From NCBI GenBank assembly GCA_037127255.1, contig JBANSL010000004.1, forward strand, positions 24,063,967 through 24,127,966: a stretch of 64,000 nt of DNA, written 5' to 3'. Below are positions 45,970 through 58,543 of the stretch, one piece after another. The notes under the pieces are model-generated. The model did not search any database. It was given only the letters and a program-made list of their open reading frames with translations, and was not told the origin of the DNA. The translations under genes and the position numbers were made by a program. The DNA is from Persicaria tinctoria. Lineage: Eukaryota > Streptophyta > Magnoliopsida > Caryophyllales > Polygonaceae. Every line of letters begins with the position of its first letter. Position 1 is the first letter of the stretch.

Positions 45970-48900
45970 GATGTGATGAATCTCAAGTTTGATTGAACAG
46001 CATACGAGGGTACGGATACAATTGCTCTTGGCGATGGATCTTCCTTACCTATTCATCACCATGGTTCTTCCTTTATCTCCACTCCATCTCGCATCTTTCA
46101 TCGCAAACATTTAATCCATTCTCCATCTCTGAACAAAAATTTAATCTCCGTTCAAAAATTTTGTGAAGATAACAAAGTGTTTTTCCAATTTCATAACAAT
46201 TGCTTTCTTGTGAAGGATTCGGCGACGGAGCTGCCTCTTCTCAGGGGCCACGTTAATGGCGGTTTGTATGTCTGGCATCCGGCTGCTACAACATCTTCTT
46301 CCACCACCGTTTCTTCTCCGTCTCTCCAAGCCACCGCCGTCTCAACCTCATCTCCTTCTTGGCACTCTCGTTTAGGTCATCCCAGTTTGGATACGACCCG
46401 TTTTGTATAACCCGATTTAATTTGTCCGGATCCCCTTCCCACTTTCCTTGTGTTAGTTGTTCATGGGCCAAAGCCCACAACTTGCCCCATCCAAGTAGTC
46501 CTAGCCGGTGTAAGGCAGGTTTGGAACTTCTCTTTTATGACTTATGGGGCCCTGCCCACTCTATATCCTCAAATGAAAATAAATATTATCTTGCTATAAT
46601 TAATGACTTCTCAAGATTTATTTGGCTCTTTCCTTTACAATAAAAAAATCAAGTTGCCACTGTTTTCATACACTTTAGCAAGATTGTCACAAATTTCTTT
46701 GGGCAAAATATTATTTCTTTTCAAACGGACAATGGCACGGAGTTCAACCCACTCACACCCTATTTTCAGAGCTTGGGGATTCATCACCGGCTTACTTGCC
46801 CCTACTCTCACCAACAAAACGGGAGTGTCGAAACACGTCACCGATGAATTGTAGACATGGGCCTTACATTGCTCAAGCATGCCTCCCTTCCACTTCAATT
46901 TTGGGATCACGCCTTTCAAACCGCCGCCTACCTCCTCAATCGTTTATCCTCTCCCATCCTCAAAAACAAATCACCATACCAAGTCATGTTTAACCAAATC
47001 CCATATTACAAATCTCTCAAAGTGTTTGGTTGTTTGGCTTTTCCTAATCTCCGCCCCTACCTCAAACACAAGCTAAATTTTCGTTCCACTTCGACATTTT
47101 TCTTGGGGTATAGTCCCAATCACAAGGGTTATTATTGCTATGATTGGATGAAGAAGAAGATGTATATCTCCCGGGATGTGATTTTTCATAAGACGGTGTT
47201 TCCATATGCAGACACAGCTTGCCCAACCTCCACATTCTCATCATTCCAAGCTTCTGTAAATCTCCCAATCTTTCATAAACCTCCACAAAATTTTCAAATG
47301 CCACAAACACAATCCCAGACTCATTTATCGGGTCTATCTCAGCAATCAAACACATCCAATGAAAACAGGCCCAATCCCATTATACCTCAGCCCACATCCA
47401 ATACACAACCCAATTCTCCACAAATACCAAATCTTATTCCCTGTGCTCCCACAGAGTAGCCGCCGACACCAGACCCACATCAGTCGGCTCTACCTTCACA
47501 TCCAATGACCACCAGAAACAAGGATAACAAATCCAGACCTCTCATTCGCACCGATGGAACCGTCCCCTGGCCTCAGTGCTCCTTGACTGTTGTAACCCCA
47601 AAAGAGCCGAGTTGCTTCACCGAAGCCTCTCGCTATTCCGATTGGAGGGAATCCATGGCCTTCGAGTTTCGTGCTTTGCTTGATACGCACACATGGACAT
47701 TGATTCCTCCATCTCCGTCATACAATGTTTTGGGCACCAAATGGGTCTTTAAGACCAAGAGAAAGTCTGATGGTACAATTGAAAGGCGGAAAGCTCGCCT
47801 AGTGGCCAAAGGCTTCAATCAACTTCCCGGAGTGGATTACAGTGAAACCTTTTACCCAGTCGCAAAACCATCAACAATTCGCCTACTCCTTTCCTCGGCT
47901 GCGATGAACGACTGGAGCACCCGACAGTTGGACATACAAAACGCCTTTCTCCATGGCTCTCTGACAGAGGAAGTTTACGTCCAACAACCTCCAGGTTTTT
48001 CAAACCCATCCTATCCTTCTTATGTATGCAAACTTAATCGATCCCTCTATGGTTTAAAATAGGCGCCCCGAGCCTGGTTCGCTCGGTTGAGCGATGCTCT
48101 TATTGCTATGGGTTTTTCTCCCTGTCCAGCCGATTCATCCTTATTCTCCTATCGCCATGGGTCTGATTGTATTTTTATCCTCGTATATGTCGATGACCTG
48201 CTGATCATTGCATCTAACCCTTCAATTTCTGCTATTTGTGTGTCCTCTCTCGGCAGGTTATTTCCAACCAAAGATCTCGGCCCTGCGATGTTCTTTCTGG
48301 GAATCGAAATTAGCTGAGACTCCGATGGGTTTTCTCTCTATCAATCCAAACATATTATTGATGTAGTGTCCAAAGCTGGCATGACAAATTGTAGGCCAAT
48401 CAATACTCCTATGGCCTCAAATTACGATTCCCTTCAGTAGTCACCGGCCTTCTCAATCTCATCCGGGTCTCTATCGGAGTATTGTTGGGAGTTTACAACA
48501 TCTCGACTTCACACGACCCGATGTTGCCTTTGTTGTCAATAAGGCCTCACAGTTTATGCACAATCCCACAATTGTTCATTGGTAAGGCGTCAAACGAATA
48601 CTTCGTTATCTCAATTACACTAAGGGCTACACATTCAAGATTGCTCGCCATCAGCATCATCATCTATCCGCTTTCTCAAACGCCGATTGGGGTGGAGATC
48701 GAGGCAATCGCAGATCTGTCAGTGCATATTGCATCTTCCATGGGCCAAATTTAATATCCTGGATCTCAAAGAAACGGTCCATAGTGTCTCGATCGTCAAC
48801 TGAAGCTGAGTACAAAGCTCTAGCCTTGGCCACCTGTGAAACACTTTGGCTTCAATCGGTTTTGGCCGCCATTAGAATTTCATTACCAAAAGCTCCTACC

Positions 48901-49180
48901 TTGTGGTGTCACAATCTTGGAGCAACATATTTGGCTGTCAATCTTGTTCTTCACCATCGGATTAAGCACCTTTCTATGGACTATCACTTCGTCCGAGAAC
49001 GTGTGGCAAATCGTTCATTACGAGTCGCATTCATCCCTTCGAAAGATCAAGTCGCTGATCTTCTCACAAAACCTCTTGCTTCTGTTGCATTTCAGAAAAT
49101 TCGCTCCCACATGAATGTTGTCCAGCTGGAAGCGCAGGGGGGTACTAGCCCACAACACATACATGAAGATGAAGGATAGG
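45970..49180 (+). pseudogene. Ty1/copia pol, degenerate, 5'-truncated
   Basis: From the protease end onward: TAYEGTDTIALGDGSSLP (about 46000), pre-integrase WHSRLGHPSLDTTRF (about 46360), integrase with YYLAIINDFSRFIWLF and HKGYYCYDW, reverse transcriptase at about 47690-48320 (TKWVFKTKRKSDGTIERRKA, QLDIQNAFLHG, and the active site LVYVDDLLII), and RNase H ending about 49110 (SRSSTEAEYKALA, VADLLTKPLA). Stops occur at about 48060 and 48315, with shifts near 46410 and 46640 and between 48430 and 48780. The gag and 5' LTR are missing. The copy is longer and better preserved than the relic at 43867, and belongs to another element. Confidence 0.88.
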
Positions 49181-49412
49181 AGCCCAAGAGCAATAAACCC
49201 AATGACAAGCCCAAACCTTGTGTGTCTATCCACACATAGACATTGATGTTAAGACAAAATAGAAAAAGTCTAGAAGGACAGCTGTATTCCAATAATGTTC
49301 CTCCTCTCCAAGAAACATTCTTGTATATATGAGGGTCTATGTTCATGAATGAAAGCAACGAAGAATTTTCAATCATTTCCTATCATTATCCTATCATTAT
49401 ATTCACTATGGG
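49137..49412 (+). repeat. Probable copia LTR
   Basis: A G-rich run (GCAGGGGGG, about 49134-49141) after the RNase H looks like a polypurine tract. About 270 bp follow, containing TTGTATATATGAGGG, to TCATTATATTCA. A short LTR is usual in some copia lineages. The start TACTAG is not the standard TG. A primer-site-like ATGGGACATCAGAG lies just after it. Confidence 0.45.
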
Positions 49413-50780
49413 ACATCAGAGTGAGGACGGAGATGGCTAACTACTGCTGCTGGGTTCGAGAGAGAGGAGAGGGAGGAGGAGCTGGGTTGCTCGGCTCCTC
49501 GGTGCTGCGAACAGAGCGCTCGGGGTTCTCGGGATACGGGTGCTCGGCTGCTGGTTGCTGGGAGACGGTGCAGTGGTGGTGTCGGCCGCGCAATGAGATG
49601 AGAGGTGGTGACGGTGGCTAAGACCTGGTGGTGGTGAGGTGTACTTGTGGTGTTGCGGCTGAAATGGCGTAAGTGGGTTGCTCTCGGTAGACTTTCAAAG
49701 AGGAGAGGTAGGACCACCATCAATAGAGTGTCGATCGAATCAAAAGAGGAAGGCAGCTGAGTACTTTCGGTGAGATGGAGGAGAGAGAGAAATTTGATTC
49801 ATGGGAGAGACGCCTACAATTCATTAGGATCAAAAGTGATTCATCCGCATTTAAATTTTTTTATTTTTTTTGGCCCGTATTAAAACGACTTCGTTTTGGG
49901 TATTTTGGGACAAAAATGTGGCGTTTGTTGGCTTCATTCAGCTACTGGGTGGGCGTGCTGGCGCTTTCCCATTGGTCGTATTTCGGCCAGTGGGAACACG
50001 TTATGTGTCAGGGGTTTTAATTAAATTTAAAATCCCCATTTTCCCCATAAATAAAATTTAAAAAAAATTATTTTTAAATATGATATATTTTTATCTATCC
50101 AATGACACCCATTTTGCATGTATTTAGAAAAAAATTGTTTTTTGCTAAGTGTAACATAGGTTAAAGATTTATAGTCACATATATATATTTGGGATTTTTT
50201 AAACTAAACAAAATTAACTTATTTAATTATATGTTTTTTTTTGGTCAAATTAATTATATTTTGTTTGGAAGTTTAGGTTTTGTAATTTTTTTCTTTCCGT
50301 GTTTTTTATTTTTATCAATTTAATAAAATATTTCTAAATTTAATTATGTGCCTTTTTTATTTTAATTATACGGAGTATGTATTAATATTAATATTAATAA
50401 TTTCATTAACAAAAACTTTTAAGTAACATATATCAACATTTAGCTTAATAAATATAAAAATGTGTAAAGTGAGTTTTGATTTTCGCGACTCTTTGTTGTG
50501 GATGAAAAATGTAAAAAACTGAAAAGTTAGTGGAAAGCTGGCGTGGCAGGAATAGTTGCTGATGTGGTTGAAATGAGTTTTGATTCGTGTGACTCTTTGT
50601 TGCTGATGGTCTAAGGGGCTGTTTGGTTTGAAAAAAAAGATTCTTATATGTATATATAGTTATAAAATCCCGTAATGGTTTGAAATCCCGCTCGAAAGGG
50701 CGTATACTAAATCCCGTAAAGGGTTGAAAAATAATTATATATTTATAGAATAATAATGCTCATCGAACCGTCCTATTTGA
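49413..50780. other. Intergenic DNA, no gene supported
   Basis: 49430-49730 is GC-rich and purine-rich on the plus strand (GAGAGAGGAGAGGGAGGAGG) and could be a gene leader fragment, but nothing recognisable is coded. 50040-50460 is very AT-rich. A local duplication of GAGTTTTGATT...CGACTCTTTGTTG lies at about 50470 and 50572. Copies of AAATCCCGTAA...GGG occur at 50660-50735. Confidence 0.4.
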
Positions 50781-50784
50781 TTCG

Positions 50785-51172
50785 GGGAGTTCCGTTCACA
50801 TTTCTGACTATGGATCGATCTTCTCTTTTTGGCCCGTATTTGGCTCGTCTTTTGGCGTCTGGTCGGTGCTTTGGTGTGGTTGTGTCTGCTTTGTGTTGGG
50901 TTACAGTATCGGGCGTCCTGATTGATTGACGACAGATCGTGGTGGTGTTCGTGGTCTTCGAAGATCCTTCATTTAGGTGGAGGTAACGTCGGTGATCCAC
51001 ACCTCCTTAGGAGTCGCCCTTTCCGATTGGGGTACTGTCTTGAGTCATTGCACTCTAACAGGTTGTTAGCACTCGCGGCGCGTCTTTGTTCTCGGTTGAC
51101 TTCTCCGCTGGTTGACGACTTATATGTGTTGATTCGAGTTTCAGGTATGTCTTACCTAATAAAAAAAAAAAA
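50785..51172 (+). mobile_element. LINE-type 3' end with poly(A)
   Basis: A G/T-rich non-coding stretch ends GTATGTCTTACCTAATAAAA followed by a run of about 12 A (51161-51172). This form, and the resemblance in style to the complement of 58125-58543 (TTTGGCTC, TGGCGTCTG), point to a 5'-truncated L1-type retroposon. No target duplication was found. It ends about 170 bp upstream of the glutaredoxin ATG. Confidence 0.5.
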
Positions 51173-51343
51173 TATATGCGAATTATGCTAAAATTTGGTA
51201 GCGAAATACATACCCGAAAATTTGCAAATAAGAAAATAAGAACGTGGGGGAGAAAACTTAGAAATACGGAAAGCAAAATAGCGCTACGCGCTGCGGCAAA
51301 GCTCAGACGGCGCCGAATCTTTCCGGGAGAGGGTGATAGGGAG

Positions 51344-52489
51344 ATGTCAACGATGAGGATAAGACATCATCAGATATCGAGCACGGTGGCTCTGTTAATC
51401 GTATTTCTCTTTACAGTTGCAGTCAAGGAATCGGCGGCATCCAATTCCCCTTCTGCTTTCGTTCAAAACGTCGTCTTCTCCAACCGCATCGCCGTCTTCT
51501 CTAAATCCTACTGCCCGTAACTTTCCTCTCTTCCTTATCTTCATATCTTATTCCTAATTCATTCGATCCGTAATTTTCTACTTTCATGGGTAAGGAGCAT
51601 TTCATTTCAATTGCTTGATCACCTGCCAAAATAATGGAATTCTGGGGTTTAAAATTCAGTGTCTTTTGAGTGATACGGCTCCTTTTTCATCTATTGATAA
51701 TAATATATCGAGGATTGAATTGGTTCTACTGCTTGTGTTCAAGTGGGATCAGGGAGCTGTTAGTGTTATCTCATATGGAGCCATGTTAGGGTTTTATGTC
51801 AACATTAAACTGCTGAATATCTGAATTCCAAGAACCAGTTCAAATTGGAATTTGATCATTTCCACTACCTTTATTTTTTAACTGGTGATTTCCACTACTT
51901 GTTACTTTGCATTCTTGTTGCAAATTTACTGTAGTCAAATGTGCCGGTGGATTGACAAATTGTTGGAGTTAAGGCCTCAAATATATCATTGCAGTTGCAT
52001 TGTTGTTTCAATGCTGCTGGATTTGATTGTTGCCCCTTTCTTCTATGTGTTTAGATATTCCTTGCGTGCCAAACGAATATTCAGGGAGGTGCATGAACAG
52101 CCATTTGTTGTGGAGCTTGACCTTCGAGGTAACTGCAAATCTGGATTGTCATTATAGTTCACTTTGGTACAAGATGTAGTTCTAAATTAAAATCCAGCTG
52201 CAATAGATGAACTTAATTTTATTTTGGATGTGTTTAGATGATGGGGGTGAAATTCAGGATGTTCTGCTTGATCTGTATGGTCGGCGCACAGTCCCTCAAG
52301 TATTTGTCAACGGAAAACATATAGGAGGCTCTGATGGTAAGCCACTAAGTAATGAAGCCAGATTGCATACTTCCTTCCTTAAGGTTGCTAAATTCCGGTA
52401 ATGGCCACCTAATCTTTTGTGATGCAGATCTCCATAGTGCATATCTCAATGGACAATTGCAGAAGTTACTTGGTAAGGCTGACTCATGA
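51344..52489 (+). CDS. Secretory-type glutaredoxin, GRXC3/C4-like, CPYS active site
   Basis: Four exons join in frame: 51344-51516, 52055-52128, 52238-52336 and 52428-52489. All borders are GT-AG and the protein is 135 residues. Residues 1-35 form a signal-peptide or anchor segment (hydrophobic [15 protein letters not shown]), as in Arabidopsis GRXC3 and GRXC4, which enter the secretory pathway. The glutaredoxin fold follows, with the active site [12 protein letters not shown], the TVPQVFVNG glutathione-binding turn with cis-proline, and [16 protein letters not shown]. The first exon stops after CC, so the motif CP|YS spans intron 1. The second active-site cysteine of the common CPYC form is a serine here. 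Such proteins reduce mixed disulfides with glutathione. The first ATG (51344) gives MSTMRIRHH; a second ATG at 51353 is possible. No defect was seen. Confidence 0.93.
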
Positions 52490-53478
52490 CAATGAACAGA
52501 CGGCTAAGTGGATCACTGATCAGACTCTTTAGGGAACTGGAAATCAACTTTATATGTTTTACATGTCAGATCATTGCACAACAAGTTTCATTAACAATTT
52601 CTTTCTGGTTGTACGATAATACATGATCTATGAAACTTTCAAGGGTTACAACTGCCTCTTTTCTTCAATCGATGTACTACTTTTTGTTCTTGAATGCAGC
52701 TGCAGTTGTATTGTACAATAATCGCATCTTATTTGCCATGCAAAGTTTATTACATAGGTTAATCAAACCTTTTCTTCTGGAAAGTATGTCATTTTATAGG
52801 TGCCTACGCAGCTGTCTATCTTCATTGTGTAAGTGAGGCTGGGAGAAGTGTTTAAGAAGCATTTACCTCTTTTCTTTATGTTATGTGCGATCCGTTGCCA
52901 ACTTGGATCAGGTTCAAGGATTCATCTTTGCCGTGTAGTTAAGTGCACGCCAATAACTATTCCGCTTCAAGATACAGAAGCTCATCCATGGTTTATTTAT
53001 AACCTTTACTTCCTTAGGCTTTTCAAGGCACATTATTTTCTGAAACTGTCACTGTATTTTGGTGTTTATCTTAGACCTTTCAATACATTGAAATATGCTT
53101 CAAAAGTATAGTTCATGCCTTCATGGGGTTAAAAGCTTGAACATTTTCTTGATCATGGTGTTTTTCACACTTCATTTCCAAATATGTTTTTACACCGAAG
53201 TTTTGAAGCTTCCAAATAGACAAAGTAAAGCTCTGGGCAACCCCTCAACACGCAATTAATCCTGGCAGGTGGAAATACCAATGTTTGTAGGTGTTTTGTC
53301 CCCGCTGTGCTGCTTTACTGTCATCAAACTACACGCACAATTTTGATTGACACTAGTCTTCTGTTGAACCAAGTCAATTGACATTACGTTTAAGTTACTC
53401 CTATTCCAGAGTGAGGTATTGCTGAACTGTCAATGCAGTTGTAACACAGCTGGGCCAGCTACTTCTTTTATGCGGAAA
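52490..53478. other. Spacer between convergent glutaredoxin and methyltransferase genes
   Basis: About 1 kb between the two stop codons presumably holds both 3' untranslated regions. No gene or element end is visible. Confidence 0.5.
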
Positions 53479-56400
53479 TCAGGCAGCTTGAGCAAATGTT
53501 TCTGGTCGCCAATCAGATTTGGTGGCACTGAGGATCCCTTCCTGGTCCTTTGAGAAGGTTAAATGAACCTCCCAGTGCAATGATTTTAGCTGATTCTCAA
53601 CTTCACCAATGACGCTGGACTCATCACGAACAATCAATTTACCTCCAGGTCTGACTATTCTGTCTACTTCTGCCATTACGGGTGCAATTTTGCACCTAGG
53701 AAATGCAGCCATATCAGATATGCCATTTTTTCAGTACATTACAGTTAGGGTCCATAAGGAAGGAGAACTACATTCTTGCTTGTGTAAATGATCATATTAA
53801 AATTGGGATTTTTACCTTGTTTTCAGCTGTGAGAAGAGATGATCAGCATGCAAGAGATCATAGGACCGCGGGTATGTGCTGAAAGATTCACACCAATCAT
53901 GGTAGATTCCGAAGAGACCTCTTTCATAGATGATGGGCAGTGTGTCTGGAGCGTTTACACTCACAACGTTCATAACCCAGACTTTGAGGTCTTTAAGAGC
54001 AGCTGCAAATCTGTAAGAAGCAAGTCTATAATTACACAAAACTATATCTTCTCTCTAATTTATACACTACTGTTCAAATTGCAATGGAGGTTTAAATATG
54101 AAGCTACTAGAGAAGATCAAATGTACCCGCCATAAACAGCTCTCATATCCATAACATTTCTCACGTCTGACCAGCTGATACCAAGGGATGTTAGATATGA
54201 TTTGTTCACCACAAACTTCCAGTGTTCATAATCTGTTGTAAAGTCATCTGGAGCAGGCTTCCCATAGATTCCCATTTGTGAGTTATTTAGCCAGTATGGA
54301 GTTGTCCTCAGTCTCTTTGGCCATCTTGGTGGCCATTTGCTTCCTCTATCAGACTCCTCAACCGGCACCCGGTGCATGCATTTCTGAATCGGTACGTGCC
54401 TGGGAAACATTACTCAATATATAAGGTTATTTAGTTCACTTTACCTCTTATACTATTCAATTTCAATCGTGAGTTGTAAAAAGTCGCTGAAAATCATGTG
54501 GATATGGTACATAAAATGCACCTTGAAGGGAAGCTTTTTTTTTAAAAAAAAAAAACTCTTGAAATCAACTTGTTAACTTATTCATGCTTCTCTGTTCATA
54601 ACGACAATATATGGAGGCTAAACACCCGAGGAACACTGTTCAAATTAATACATAAGACGAAACTATTGAAAGAACTAGCTAAAAAATGGCATAAAAAGAC
54701 ATGGTAATGTAAACAATCAACTATGTAGACATTAACAAGAGGGAAAGGAAGATAAAGTATAATACCAGGCAGCATTTGGGTCATCATCAATCTTACACAT
54801 AGGAGGATTTTCTTGCTCTCGTTGGTCATAGCAGTCATTTCTTGTTGGCTTTCTGAATATGGCAGCTGCAACTTTATTTATTTTGTTGTTCTGGATTGTC
54901 TCCAGTTTCCAACACAAAGATGCTGTGAGCTTGGTCATTGCTGAGGAACAAGACTTACACTTTTAGTCAATCATGTCAAAGTGTCAAACATACTAGTTCT
55001 GCATCTAAAGCCATAGCAACAAACTGAAATGACCTAAAGCTATATGTATGTGGAAGGCAAGTGGGTTCTGAGTAGATGAACTGGTCACTCATAAACATCA
55101 ATTTTGTTTGCTAATTTAATAATGAAGGGTCACTTCTTACTGTATAGGTACATGAACCATAGTTTCAAGTTCATTCTCATTGGTTCATTTCCAAAACACC
55201 AAGCAAGATACATGGTAACTTATGTTGGAAAAACTGTCATTTACCATTCCAGATCTCGATGTCTTCTGGAAGCTTTTGGTACACTGGCGTAGCTGACCAG
55301 ACAAACCAACCCCCAGGACGCAATACCCTGTTCAATTCCAGAAGGAGTCTCCCTCCTATTTCCAAAAGTTCACAAGAAAGGTACATAAATGATACACCTT
55401 AGAATTCTCAGCTTAAGCTTCAAAATAAAAACAAAATTGATTGTACCAGTAGGTGTAAAATTTTAACCTTCTGCATGCCAGGGAACCCTACAACGTGCAC
55501 AGTGGACAACGTCGAAGACTCTGCTGGGAAATGGGAGTCTTTGGGAACCCATTACTGCAGAGATTGCAGGAATGCCTCTTTCAAGAGCAAACTGAACCTG
55601 TGCTTCATGTTCGTCGTTGGGAGCAAAAGACATGGTCAGCACATCCTTCTCAAATAGATAGCCCCCAAAGCTAGCAACTCCACATCCTACATCCAATACC
55701 ACTCTGGTATGTCTCCCCCATGCTATATCAGGAACTGACTGCAGAACAAAGAGGCATTGAGATGCACTTGAACCACTGTTTTCTTGTTTGGCTATTACTT
55801 TAATCATGCATGTGTTAATAATACAAATAGTTGCTCTTTTGCCTTACAACAGTCGTATAGATGATAATATGATCTGCACCATAGTGTATTTGGTAACCTT
55901 TGATTTGCTACAGAAAGGTAATGGAACTAGTTCTACATATGCCCTTATTTCACACGCAGGCGTACCATAGGTTGAGCTAATTACCTTTTCGATGAAGTTA
56001 ATGTAGTGGAGGGCACCATGTATGAATTGGGTTCCACCGCCTGGGAAGGTTAGGAACTCCCCTGAAACCTTGACCCAGTTTTGGTGCCCTTTCACCTTTG
56101 CTAGCTCTGTATGTGGCACATTGTGAAACCATATCTGCCAAACCAAAAATCAGAAACGATAAAAATAAATACTCTGTATTTCTCTTCGAATCAATAGGTG
56201 CTTGTGTTTTAGGTCTAAATTTTACACTAGAATCCTGACACAGAAAGCACACCTTGTTTCGGCTGTCTGGCCAAGGGATGGGTTTCTTGTAGAACTCAGG
56301 GAGCTGAACTAGACAGGTTGGGGGATCCTCGGGACAATGCCTCTCTCGGTGCTGAAAATGCTTTGTGGTCTTCAGTTTTTTAATTGCTTTCAAGTTATCC

Positions 56401-57628
56401 AAACATGGTATGTAATCTGCTCCAGTTGTGACATTACAGAGCTTCCATGTGTACCCATACACAGTATCCTCAACTTTCGGTTCTGATTTTTCCTTGTGCC
56501 TCTCCTTCTCATCATGTGATTCGGCAGCCTGAGTCGACCAGGCTTTCTTCGATTCCTTCGACTCCTTGGGGATTCCTGAGTTTGGTAGTGTTGTGGACTG
56601 TTCCTTAGCCTCCTGGATTAAAGTCGATTTGGAGCTTTCATCTTGTGCTTCGGCTGAGTCATTCAGTGGCTCCTGGGGCGTTTTAACACCTTGTTGAGCC
56701 TCTTCCTTTGAGGCCTGGTCCTCACCCTCTTGCTTTCCTGGTTGGTCTTTCTTGGTCTCATCAGTGAATGTAACTGGTTTCCCAGGTTGATTTGGTTCTT
56801 CCTCTTGGGGCTGTTTCTGCGTTTCGGATGGATTTGTTCCAGTTTCAGCCTTCTCATCACGGCCTTTGATTTCTTCGGGATTGTTTAATTCATCTATTTT
56901 GGGAGGCTGCAATTACAATAATTCCAACCTCTTGAAAAAAATGGCATCACATAACATTGCCAAACAAGGATCAAGTATCATTAATTCATTACCTTCTCTT
57001 GTTGTTCAACGTTCTCATCTTCATTTTTAACATTGTCAGCAACATCTTGTGAACCTTTCTGGTGATCCACATCTTCTCGACGGACATTACTACGTTGGTT
57101 TTGCGTAAATGACGATTCCTCAGACGCCAGTATCTCATGTTCGTTCTGTTTAGTGTGGTCTTCCACAGACACGTTGCCGCTCAAACCTTGCGCATTCTCA
57201 TTAGCACCAGCAGCAGCAAAATCCACATCCTTCTCCTCTCCTTTCGCAACATTATCTTGCTTGCTGTCGCCCCTGGCTGGATCCGCCTTCTGCTCTCCTT
57301 GCTTCCGAGAATCATCGTTCCTTATTGCATCAGCAGGTAGATATCCAGAGTTGTCTTCAAATGAGTTGGGCTTAGACACAACAATGGTAGAGGTTGTGGT
57401 TGTTGGTTTGTCGACTATTTTGGTGGTGGTGGTGGGTTTGTCATCAAATTTGGTGGCGGTGGTGGTGGTGGAAGAGGACTCATGGGTGGTAGTTTGAGGG
57501 TTCACAACGGAGTCGGAGGTTAGAAGCCATAAGCCAGCAACACAAAGGGCTATAAGGATAATTGTTGTGATAGTTGAAGTGTATGAACCGGAGGATCTCT
57601 TATTGGTTCTCACCCTCCCAACCGCCAT
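53479..57628 (-). CDS. PMT24/25/26-like putative pectin methyltransferase (QUASIMODO2 family)
   Basis: Nine exons on the minus strand join in frame: 57628-56993, 56906-56253, 56134-55985, 55738-55468, 55352-55245, 54940-54766, 54399-54127, 54010-53816 and 53695-53479. The product is 892 residues. It has a short basic cytosolic start, one membrane anchor ([15 protein letters not shown], about residues 23-37), then about 330 residues of Thr-, Glu- and Gln-rich stem. The DUF248 methyltransferase domain follows, starting with [16 protein letters not shown] and ERHCP. The S-adenosylmethionine site is [14 protein letters not shown]. Other family blocks are [37 protein letters not shown] and [22 protein letters not shown]. 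Family members are type II Golgi proteins, and QUA2 is needed for pectin methylation. The stem is long and acidic, as in PMT24-PMT26, to which it is closest. No defect was found. Confidence 0.95.
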
Positions 57629-57954
57629 TAGTCTCTTTTTCTGGCTTCTAATGGCTGCCTGAGGTTTCAGGTAAAGATCAGAGGAGGATCATTTAGGTTA
57701 AAAAAAAAAAAATGGCGAAGTTGGAAAATGGCGAAAAAGGAAGAAGAGTGATTGGGGTATGTGGAGGGTAATACTTGATGACTAGGATACTCAAGTCTAG
57801 GAGGGAATGTCTCAGATCCAAAAGACCAGGAATAAGAGATCACTTGAAAGACTCAGTCTTGTTACATTTTTTTTAATAAAAAAAACGTGTTTGGATTGTC
57901 ATCATTATAATTTATAGTGTAATATTGTGAATTATAAAATATAATTAATGATCA
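57629..57954 (-). other. 5' flank of the methyltransferase gene
   Basis: This contains the leader and probably the promoter of the minus-strand gene. It has A runs at about 57700-57711 and 57877-57886. No clear TATA box was assigned. Confidence 0.4.
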
Positions 57955-58115
57955 TCTAAATTTAGGGAAGAAGTAATTTAGTTTAATGGTTATTCTTGAA
58001 TTTGGTAAATAGAAAGCGGTCATCCGGGGTTCGAACCAGGGACCTTTGGTGTTTAATGATTATTCTTGTAAGCCTAAGAGACCAATGTAGCTATCAACTT
58101 TTCGAAATGAATGGT
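57955..58115 (+). mobile_element. Possible tRNA-derived SINE relic
   Basis: TAGTTTAATGGTTAT (57976) fits a polymerase III A box, and GGTTCGAACCAGG (58030) fits a B box at a suitable distance (about 50 bp). No target duplication was seen, and the LINE tail begins directly after it. Confidence 0.4.
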
Positions 58116-58124
58116 GTTGGCAAA

Positions 58125-58543
58125 TTTTTTTTTTGATAAGGTACAGATTCGAGAATAACAGACCTGACTCCCCGAGAGGCCAATAAACGGCAGACGGCAA
58201 ACCATCGGAACATACAACAGAGGAAAAAAGATGCAATACAAAGGAAGGCAAGCACACAAGCGCAGACGAATCGAAGTCACCAAAACCTCGCAAACAAACA
58301 GGGGACAACATAGACTACAACCGAAGCCTAGCACCACCTAACAGTAGCACTGTTGACCGGCGGTACATCAGGTAATCCTGTCGATAGTGAAGACGATCCT
58401 CCAAGAAAGCTCCTTCCCGACTAGGAGTTGCCACGATACACACTATCTCGACCCAGCCAGACTCGACTTCAGACGCCAGAGCCCCAAATGAAAAAGAGGA
58501 ACCGCGAGACACACCAGATGCCCTACCGCCAACAACCTAAGTA
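58125..58543 (-). mobile_element. LINE-type 3' end with poly(A), minus strand
   Basis: On the minus strand the sequence ends TCGAATCTGTACCTTATC followed by about 10 A. The preceding 400 bp are G/T-rich and non-coding, as in an L1-type 3' untranslated region. It is a 5'-truncated copy. Short AAATCCCGTAAGGG-like repeats border it at its 5' side, as at the plus-strand copy near 50.7 kb. Confidence 0.5.

Noticed and set aside
49406..49723. 105-codon minus-strand open frame in GC-rich DNA
   Set aside because: Low-complexity Pro/Ser/His composition, no known domain, no clear transcript signals.
55998..56252. Extension of the methyltransferase second exon as an open frame past 56253
   Set aside because: The donor at 56253/56252 joins cleanly to 56134 and continues the conserved protein; reading on loses the family sequence.
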